Below, one piece after another: positions 6,287 to 10,908 of a stretch of DNA of 10,908 nucleotides. Under the pieces are notes generated by a model. The model saw nothing but the letters and a program-made list of their open reading frames with translations. It was not told the origin of the DNA and searched no databases. The translations under genes were made by a program, and so were the position numbers. Each line of letters begins with the position of its first letter. Position 1 is the first letter of the stretch. This stretch comes from an uncultured Cytophagaceae bacterium (GTDB taxonomy: Bacteria > Bacteroidota > Bacteroidia > Cytophagales > Spirosomataceae): positions 1 through 10,908 of the forward strand of contig CAJCBY010000093.1 of the NCBI GenBank assembly GCA_903960725.1. The letters are read 5' to 3'.

Positions 6287-9106
6287 TTATTTGCTAAATG
6301 GAGAAATGATAATACCTAAAGAGATGACACGACCTGGAACATAGGACTGAATTATTTGATCAGAACCTTTGTCGAAGCTAGTATCCTGATTACCATTTTG
6401 TAATATGTAATTATCTTGATTCAGTAAATCGGTAACGCCACCTTTAATCATAATTGTTTTAGAAATTTCCTTCGAGAAGTTAAAATCAATCACATTACGA
6501 GGCATTTCATACCAATCCGGATAAGAAATAGGGAAATTATTTCCGACAGCGAATATACGCTTACCTATGACATTGTAATTAATATTCAATTGCAAGCCCT
6601 TCTTCGTATCATTATAATTTAATCCCGCATTAATAATGTAAGGTGATTGACCTTGCAGAGGACGATTATCTGATTGAGTAGCGGCTATGGAAGGATCTAA
6701 TTTTACTCGGCTAAAAATATAGGACGCGTTGAATACTAAACTTGTCTTACCTAAAAATGTATTAGGTAAACTTGCAGATAAATTCTTGCGCATTTCTGCT
6801 TCTAAACCTGTTGAATAGGCAGATTGAGCATTAGTGAAATTCAATATTGGGTTTGCCCCGGAGTCAAATATCACCTCTATCGGGTTGGTAAAACTTTTAT
6901 AAAACGCTGCTATACTAAATAATTCAGAGGGCGTCGGATAGTTTTCAAATCGTAAGTCAAAGTTTTGAATATTCGCATTTTTTAAATTTGAATTACCTGA
7001 GATGGTACGGTTATTGACAAAATCATAGAAAGAGAAAGGAGCCAATTCTCTAAACTCCGGTCGGTTTAATGTTTTTCCGTAAGCCAAACGCAATAAGGAT
7101 TTCTCTGTGAAATTGTATGTAAAGTTTAGCGAAGGCAATAAATCTAATCGGGAATTATCGTAATTAATTGGTTTGCCTAATAGATCGAAAGAGTTTAATT
7201 TTTGTGCATTTTGTTCACCTCTTAATCCAGCAATGATATTAAACCTCTTACTTACAGCAAAGTTCGCTGATAAATAGGCCGCAATTAAATTATTGGATGC
7301 TTGGTATGAATCATTAGGATTTGTTTGCTCATCTATTTTAATACCCGTAACCGTGTTAAAGTTCTGTGGATTAAACAATTGATCAATAGGCAAGGTAGTT
7401 CTGAAGCTAGGGATTGACTTAACATAACCTATATTTCTTGCGCCAAAATCCCTTGACTTATCCTCATAAAATAAACCCGTTTTAAATTCAAATTCTTTCC
7501 CAGAATCTTTATTCCCTACGGCTACTTTCTTCACAAAGTTCACCGCTGCCGTTTGTGCACTCTCATTTAAATCAATAAATGTCCTTCCTAAAACAGCAGT
7601 TTGAGCAGCTCCATTTGGTATAAATAAGCTCAAATTAGAACCATCTGCATTGTAACGGAATCGTTTGTAATCAGGCTGATTACGGAAGGCTGAATTATAT
7701 CCAACCATCCAATCCATTTTCAATGTTCCGTCCTGAAATTCGTGACGACCCGTTAATTGCCCCGTGTAAATACCTCTGAAAATCTGATCGAAAGAACGAA
7801 TATCCCAAATTGATCCATTATCAAAACCATTACGCTGGATGTATTGTGTATTCGACATTTGACTAAACAAATTTTTGAATTCAATCACAGACCCATTAGT
7901 AAAGCGAGCAGACCAACTGTTTGAGATACCAACACGTATAGCATTACTATACTGCTTATCTAAATAGTTGTATACTGGGTCAGCTTTCCCTGTTGTTTCG
8001 ATATTTGAATAGCCAAAATCATTACGATCCAATTTGAAACTAGTACGTGAGTTTGAATAATTGACTGTTGTAATACTTCCAATTTTTGTTTCTCCTAGAT
8101 TAAACTTAAATCCTCCAGAAAGAGACGCACGGATGTCTGGAAGTGCCGAAGATTTATCTGCAACCCAATTGTTTCTTAATGAAGACCCTGCAACATCACG
8201 AGCTGTACCTGATAAACTAATCAATTCTGTTCTAGAGCCAGGGAAAAATTTAGGTAAATCAAAGTATCCTTGATCAAATCCTGTCCAAGCCAAGTTGGAA
8301 TTCTGTGTAGAATAGAAATCTGAACCAGTGGTACCCTCTCGATAAGAACTAGATAAATCTATTGTCAAGAAATTATTTTCTGGAATGGCTTTAGTGAAAA
8401 TTTTCACAACACCACCTGCGAATTCGCCTGGAATTTCAGCTGAAGGTGATTTGAATACTAAGATGCGGTCGATTTGACCTGCTGGGATAATATCGAATGA
8501 GAATGAACGCACATCCGTCTCCATCGAAGGAGCAAATGCATTATTTAATTGAACTGTATTGTAACGCTCGTTAAGACCACGAATGTTAATGAAACGTTCT
8601 CCAAAAATAGTAACCCCCGGAACACGTTTCACCACCTCTGCCGCTGTACGGTCTAAGGTCTTTGTGATTTGTGAAGCAGAAATACCACTCATAACTAATT
8701 GAGAGGCTTTAATTTCGGAAATAACGGAAACCTCGGTATTAGTAAGTCGCTGTGCTACTACTTTGACCTCAGCTAAGGTAGAGCTTGTTTCCTGAATATT
8801 TAAGTTCAATTCAGTGACTTGCCCTGCTACTACTTTAACACCTTCGTAAATTTTAGAATCGTAACCTACATAGGAGATCTTTAAAGAATAAGATCCTGCA
8901 GGAAGCTTAGCAAAGGAGAAGAAACCGTTGATATCAGTAGCAGCTCCTTTATTAATGCCTTGCACTAAAATGGTTGCTCCGATAATGTCTTCTTTTGTTT
9001 TTTCGTCCTTGATGGTTCCACGAAGAGTTCCTTCTTGCGCAAATGCCGCCGATGAGAGCGATAAAAATAAGATGATTAGATTGGTGTACTTGTTCAATAA
9101 ATTCAT
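6287..9106 (-). CDS. TonB-dependent outer-membrane receptor with N-terminal carboxypeptidase-regulatory-like domain
   Basis: A 939-residue outer-membrane transporter powered by the TonB-ExbB-ExbD complex. A signal peptide (cleavage after AFA at residue 23) is followed by a carboxypeptidase-D regulatory-like beta domain (about 26-107, with GTIKDEKTKEDIIGATILVQG and DINGFFSFAKLPAGSYSLKISYVGY). The plug domain (about 112-240) includes RVPGVTIFGERFINIRGLNERY and ends PGEFAGGVVKIFTK. The remainder is a 22-strand-type beta barrel, with a typical C-terminal region GRVISLGIIISPF and two extra residues. The receptor is shorter than most SusC proteins and its partner is not SusD, so it is not a standard glycan system. 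It is first in an operon with the surface lipoprotein. Its promoter region carries four Pho-box-like repeats, and phosphatase and PiT genes lie downstream, so import of a phosphorus compound is the favoured guess; the substrate is not visible in the sequence. Confidence 0.92.
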   Translation of the reverse strand: MNLLNKYTNLIILFLSLSSAAFAQEGTLRGTIKDEKTKEDIIGATILVQGINKGAATDINGFFSFAKLPAGSYSLKISYVGYDSKIYEGVKVVAGQVTELNLNIQETSSTLAEVKVVAQRLTNTEVSVISEIKASQLVMSGISASQITKTLDRTAAEVVKRVPGVTIFGERFINIRGLNERYNTVQLNNAFAPSMETDVRSFSFDIIPAGQIDRILVFKSPSAEIPGEFAGGVVKIFTKAIPENNFLTIDLSSSYREGTTGSDFYSTQNSNLAWTGFDQGYFDLPKFFPGSRTELISLSGTARDVAGSSLRNNWVADKSSALPDIRASLSGGFKFNLGETKIGSITTVNYSNSRTSFKLDRNDFGYSNIETTGKADPVYNYLDKQYSNAIRVGISNSWSARFTNGSVIEFKNLFSQMSNTQYIQRNGFDNGSIWDIRSFDQIFRGIYTGQLTGRHEFQDGTLKMDWMVGYNSAFRNQPDYKRFRYNADGSNLSLFIPNGAAQTAVLGRTFIDLNESAQTAAVNFVKKVAVGNKDSGKEFEFKTGLFYEDKSRDFGARNIGYVKSIPSFRTTLPIDQLFNPQNFNTVTGIKIDEQTNPNDSYQASNNLIAAYLSANFAVSKRFNIIAGLRGEQNAQKLNSFDLLGKPINYDNSRLDLLPSLNFTYNFTEKSLLRLAYGKTLNRPEFRELAPFSFYDFVNNRTISGNSNLKNANIQNFDLRFENYPTPSELFSIAAFYKSFTNPIEVIFDSGANPILNFTNAQSAYSTGLEAEMRKNLSASLPNTFLGKTSLVFNASYIFSRVKLDPSIAATQSDNRPLQGQSPYIINAGLNYNDTKKGLQLNINYNVIGKRIFAVGNNFPISYPDWYEMPRNVIDFNFSKEISKTIMIKGGVTDLLNQDNYILQNGNQDTSFDKGSDQIIQSYVPGRVISLGIIISPFSK

Positions 9107-9138
9107 AAAATGTTTGGATACTGGTGATTTTGATTATA

Positions 9139-9146
9139 CAAAAGTA
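9139..9146 (-). promoter_or_regulatory. -7 box of the receptor promoter
   Basis: The minus strand reads TACTTTTG, a perfect TAnnTTTG match, 32 nt before the receptor ATG. No TTG -33 element stands at the usual distance. Instead the proximal hexamer of the repeat array ends exactly 20 nt upstream, in the place of the -33 element, as expected for an activator-dependent promoter. Confidence 0.65.
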
Positions 9147-9166
9147 TCCACTGTGCACCGCGACTC

Positions 9167-9205
9167 AGTTAATTAAATGTTAGGCTTTTGTTACCAAATT
9201 GTTAA
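9167..9205 (-). promoter_or_regulatory. Four-unit Pho-box-like repeat array at the receptor promoter
   Basis: On the minus strand, four hexamers follow each other at exactly 11-bp intervals: TTAACA (9205-9200), GTAACA (9194-9189), CTAACA (9183-9178) and TTAACT (9172-9167). The core TAAC is invariant and the intervening 5-nt spacers differ, so the repetition is in the hexamers and not a simple tandem duplication. Four TT(A/C/T)A(A/C/T)A-like hexamers at 11-bp spacing is the known arrangement of B. subtilis PhoP core sites, and E. coli PhoB boxes use the same 11-bp period. A PhoB-like activator is the inferred ligand. Confidence 0.72.
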
Positions 9206-9220
9206 AAACAATTCGTTCAC

Positions 9221-9237
9221 TTAACAATTACATAACA
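9221..9237 (+). promoter_or_regulatory. Inverted second Pho-box-like pair
   Basis: The plus strand reads TTAACA, spacer ATTAC, then ATAACA, an 11-bp-spaced pair pointing toward the small secreted-protein gene, 195 nt before its ATG. It shares TTAACAATTNNNTAACA with the PiT site and with the distal half of the receptor array. It sits too far (about 117 nt) from the rightward -33 element to act as a classical adjacent activator site, so it may serve the receptor promoter or DNA looping instead. Confidence 0.5.
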
Positions 9238-9354
9238 TTGCGATTTTTCAATGAAAATTTCACTTTTTTAGGACATTTTATAGTACAATTTCAAGTTTTT
9301 GCATTTTTTATAGAAGAACTTTCTTAGAAAAATGAAAATTTACACGGATTTAAT

Positions 9355-9383
9355 TTGGGGGTAATGTGAAAGGACTAGTTTTG
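9355..9383 (+). promoter_or_regulatory. Promoter of the small secreted-protein gene
   Basis: A TTG (-33) at 9355-9357, within ATTTGGGG, and a perfect -7 box TAGTTTTG at 9376-9383 are separated by 18 nt. This matches the Bacteroidota TTG-N17-23-TAnnTTTG promoter. Transcription would start near 9390, giving a leader of about 40 nt. Confidence 0.65.
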
Positions 9384-9393
9384 GGACAACAAA

Positions 9394-9407
9394 CGGAAAT
9401 ATTTCCG
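9394..9407. repeat. 14-nt perfect palindrome in the leader of the small secreted-protein gene
   Basis: CGGAAATATTTCCG is a perfect inverted repeat without spacer. It lies just after the predicted transcription start and 25 nt before the ATG. It could be a dimeric-repressor operator; as an RNA hairpin it would be weak because the centre has no free loop. Confidence 0.5.
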
Positions 9408-9432
9408 CCTAAGTTTTTTAAAATCAAGCATT

Positions 9433-9771
9433 ATGAAAAAGTACGTGGTAGCTGCCTTATTATTCGCAGCCAATTTGTCTGTCGTTTCTGCCGCTTATGG
9501 AGCAGAATTAACTCTTCCCGTGAATATCGAATCTGTAGGTAAATTAAAATATATGGTCTCAGCAAAAGCGGGGGCGACTGTTATTATCTACGATGGAGAA
9601 AATCACGAGATTCACAAGGAGTACATTTCAACGCAAAAATTGTTCAATCTAGCAGGTTTATCTGACGGAAATTACCGCTTGGTAGTGTTAGACATCAACA
9701 AGAAAGAGTTGACTTCGAAGTCGTTTAAGATAAAGACGGAGGTTAAGCGCGATATTATCGCCATGAACTAA
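9433..9771 (+). CDS. Small secreted beta-sandwich protein of unknown function
   Basis: A 112-residue exported protein. Residues 1 to about 24 are a signal peptide (MKKYVVAALLFAANLSVVSA..., with cleavage likely after AYGA, or after VSA at 20). The mature part of about 88 residues alternates hydrophobic and polar residues like a single beta-sandwich: GATVIIYDGENHEIHKEYI, then LFNLAGLSDGNYRLVVLD, then KKELTSKSFKIKTE. This pattern is common in small Bacteroidota secreted proteins that resemble Ig-like or T9SS-associated beta domains, but no function is known and no sorting signal is seen. No Shine-Dalgarno precedes the ATG. The gene has its own promoter, a palindrome in its leader, and a terminator after the stop, so it is a single-gene unit divergent from the receptor operon. 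Confidence 0.8.
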   Translation: MKKYVVAALLFAANLSVVSAAYGAELTLPVNIESVGKLKYMVSAKAGATVIIYDGENHEIHKEYISTQKLFNLAGLSDGNYRLVVLDINKKELTSKSFKIKTEVKRDIIAMN

Positions 9772-9806
9772 ACCTTTTCAGCATTACATAGTGAAAGATT
9801 AAGGGT

Positions 9807-9841
9807 AAAAAGGCGGGCCGGTGGTTCGCCTTTTTCTTTTT
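9807..9841. terminator. Bidirectional terminator between convergent genes
   Basis: AAAAAGGCG (9807-9815) pairs with CGCCTTTTT (9827-9835). The stem can extend inward to 13 bp (two G-T pairs) with a 3-nt loop. A T-rich run up to 9841 follows on the plus strand, and the A-run on the left gives a T-run on the minus strand, so it can serve both the small secreted-protein gene and the MFS gene, whose stop codon begins at the edge of the tract. Confidence 0.85.
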
Positions 9842-10908
9842 TAGCTTAGTTCCTTGCTCTTGATTTTATGCAGCAAAAACACGGCCACCAGAATCGGAAG
9901 AGAGAAAATTAAGAATCGACCTGCCACGGACATACCGCTATCTGTTAATAGGCCAAAGACGGTGGGGCCCAGTATCGCCCCAAAACGCCCCGCTCCCATC
10001 GCTAAACCCACGCCCGTCGAACGGATCGCCGCTGGATAAATGCGGGTTGCGGCTGGATAGAAACTATTGAATCCGCCTTGCACTAAAAAGCCGATGAAGA
10101 AGACCAGCATAAGGTTTATTACATAATCCAGCTTTACATTTCCGTAAAAATTCATCAACACAAAGGCCACGATAAAGAAAAGGGTCATCGTTTTCTTTAT
10201 GCCTATTTTGCTTATCGCCAAACCCATCACGAACACGCCCGTGAAAGCCCCAAAATTTAAGGTCATTCCCACGTAAGTGGCGAGCTCGAAGGGCATGCCA
10301 GATTGTTTGGCCAAAGTAGGCACCCAACTGATTAAAGTATACAAAGTTAAAAAGCCAAAGAAAATAGCCGTCCACAACAACAAAGTGGACGCTCGGTATT
10401 CAGGGGTAAAAAGTTCCTTCATCTTAGTCTTATTGTTTTTCGATTCAGACACGAATCCGGGCGATTCTGGCAGAAAGAAATAAACCAATAGTAATAGCGC
10501 AAACGAAAAAGCACTCGCAATCAAAAAGGTCGCGCGCCAGCCTAAAAGGGGAAATACCCAGGCCACCACAAAACCGGTCAAAATAGCTCCCAAAGGCCAA
10601 CCTCCTTGCACAATCCCGACATTGAAATCGCGGGTTTTAGCGGTGGAAAATTCCGAAGCAACCGTGGCTAAATTAGGGAGAATTCCTCCGATGCCTAGAC
10701 CGGTGATGAATCTAAAAATCAGCAATGCATTTAATGATGGAGCAAAATAAACGAATAACATGCCCACACTGATTAAGAACAAGGAGCCTAAAAACACCTT
10801 GCGCCTTCCCCATTGATCACCCAAGGGTGCTAAAACGAAACAGCCCGCCGTCATCCCCGCTAATCCAGCCGAAAAAACGTAACCTAATTCTGCGTTATTC
10901 AATCCCCA
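9841..10908 (-). CDS. MFS transporter, aromatic-acid:H+ symporter (AAHS)-like, 5'-truncated by the window edge
   Basis: The C-terminal part, about 355 residues, of a 12-helix Major Facilitator Superfamily carrier in the inner membrane. The frame is open to the window edge (WGLNNAELGYVFSAG), and no good start codon is present (the only candidate is an internal TTG), so helix 1 and the true start lie outside. Visible family marks are LAPLGDQWGRRKVF (motif A, loop 2-3), RFITGLGIGGILPN (helix 4), the LPESPGF turn after helix 6, a second A-like motif ISKIGIKKTM, and YPAAIRSTGVGLAMGAGRFGAILGP late in the chain. This pattern is nearest to the AAHS family (PcaK, BenK, MucK), but the substrate in this organism cannot be fixed, and sugar-porter relatives are possible. 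It converges on the small secreted-protein gene and appears unrelated to the phosphate genes. Confidence 0.85.
   Translation of the reverse strand, partial: WGLNNAELGYVFSAGLAGMTAGCFVLAPLGDQWGRRKVFLGSLFLISVGMLFVYFAPSLNALLIFRFITGLGIGGILPNLATVASEFSTAKTRDFNVGIVQGGWPLGAILTGFVVAWVFPLLGWRATFLIASAFSFALLLLVYFFLPESPGFVSESKNNKTKMKELFTPEYRASTLLLWTAIFFGFLTLYTLISWVPTLAKQSGMPFELATYVGMTLNFGAFTGVFVMGLAISKIGIKKTMTLFFIVAFVLMNFYGNVKLDYVINLMLVFFIGFLVQGGFNSFYPAATRIYPAAIRSTGVGLAMGAGRFGAILGPTVFGLLTDSGMSVAGRFLIFSLPILVAVFLLHKIKSKELS

Larger units (their letters stand above)
9107..9432. other. Divergent intergenic promoter region (326 bp)
   Basis: AT-rich spacer between the receptor gene (leftward) and the small secreted-protein gene (rightward). 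It holds the receptor -7 box and the repeat array, an inverted second repeat pair, the promoter of the rightward gene, and a short palindrome in that gene's leader, each listed separately. The stretch 9241-9350 is A/T-rich with an 11-nt direct repeat (AATGAAAATTT at 9250 and 9331). I see no gene or structured RNA in it. Confidence 0.8.

Noticed and set aside
8061..8273. Short reading frames opposite or out of frame with the large genes (for example 8061-8273, 4621-4827, 2257-2451, 10064-10375)
   Set aside because: They lie fully inside well-supported genes, have no signal, domain or promoter support, and read as by-products of the real coding frame.
9250..9341. 11-nt direct repeat AATGAAAATTT at 9250 and 9331
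   Set aside because: Low-complexity A/T sequence, no regular phasing with promoter elements, and flanks do not match; likely chance.
10900..10902. TTG as the start of the MFS transporter
   Set aside because: The frame continues to the window edge with family-like sequence (WGL...), and helix 1 would be missing; the gene is cut by the window.
1..10908. CRISPR arrays, insertion sequences, tRNA or rRNA genes
   Set aside because: No repeat-spacer array, transposase, terminal inverted repeats or tRNA-like cloverleaf was recognised on either strand.

Overview
The window looks like a chromosomal segment of a Bacteroidota bacterium, most likely of the order Cytophagales (inference). The evidence is a TonB-dependent receptor with an N-terminal carboxypeptidase-regulatory-like domain, a lipoprotein carrying a Bacteroidota-style surface-export signal (C-Q-K-E-E-E), TAnnTTTG-type -7 promoter boxes, start codons without Shine-Dalgarno sequences, and a DUF5690 membrane protein typical of this phylum.

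Layout. Positions 3-1172 (+) hold the 3' part of a DUF5690 membrane protein. It converges with, and overlaps by 27 nt, a minus-strand block. In transcription order (right to left) that block is: a TonB-dependent receptor (9106-6287); a surface lipoprotein with a beta-helix-like body (6245-4485); an intrinsic terminator; a small conserved lipoprotein (4432-3881); a second terminator-like hairpin; a secreted alkaline-phosphatase-superfamily enzyme (3744-2686); and a PiT phosphate permease (2603-1146). To the right, a small secreted protein (9433-9771, +) is divergent from the receptor. It converges on a 5'-truncated MFS transporter of the AAHS type (9841 to the window edge, -), and a long hairpin terminator sits between them.

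Main result. The receptor promoter carries four hexamers of the form nTAAC(A/T) in perfect 11-bp register (9167-9205, minus strand), ending 20 nt before a perfect TAnnTTTG box. The PiT promoter carries a perfect TTAACA-N5-TTAACA pair (2664-2680), also ending 20 nt before a near-match -7 box. A third pair in the opposite orientation lies at 9221-9237. All three share TTAACAATTNNNTAACA. The 11-bp direct-repeat geometry is that of Pho boxes bound by PhoB (E. coli) and PhoP (B. subtilis).

Together with the phosphatase and the PiT permease, this suggests a phosphate-starvation locus. The receptor and surface lipoprotein would capture a phosphorus source and import it across the outer membrane, the secreted phosphatase would release phosphate, and PiT would carry it across the inner membrane. 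The gene families and the repeats are seen in the sequence. The regulator and the receptor's substrate are inferred.
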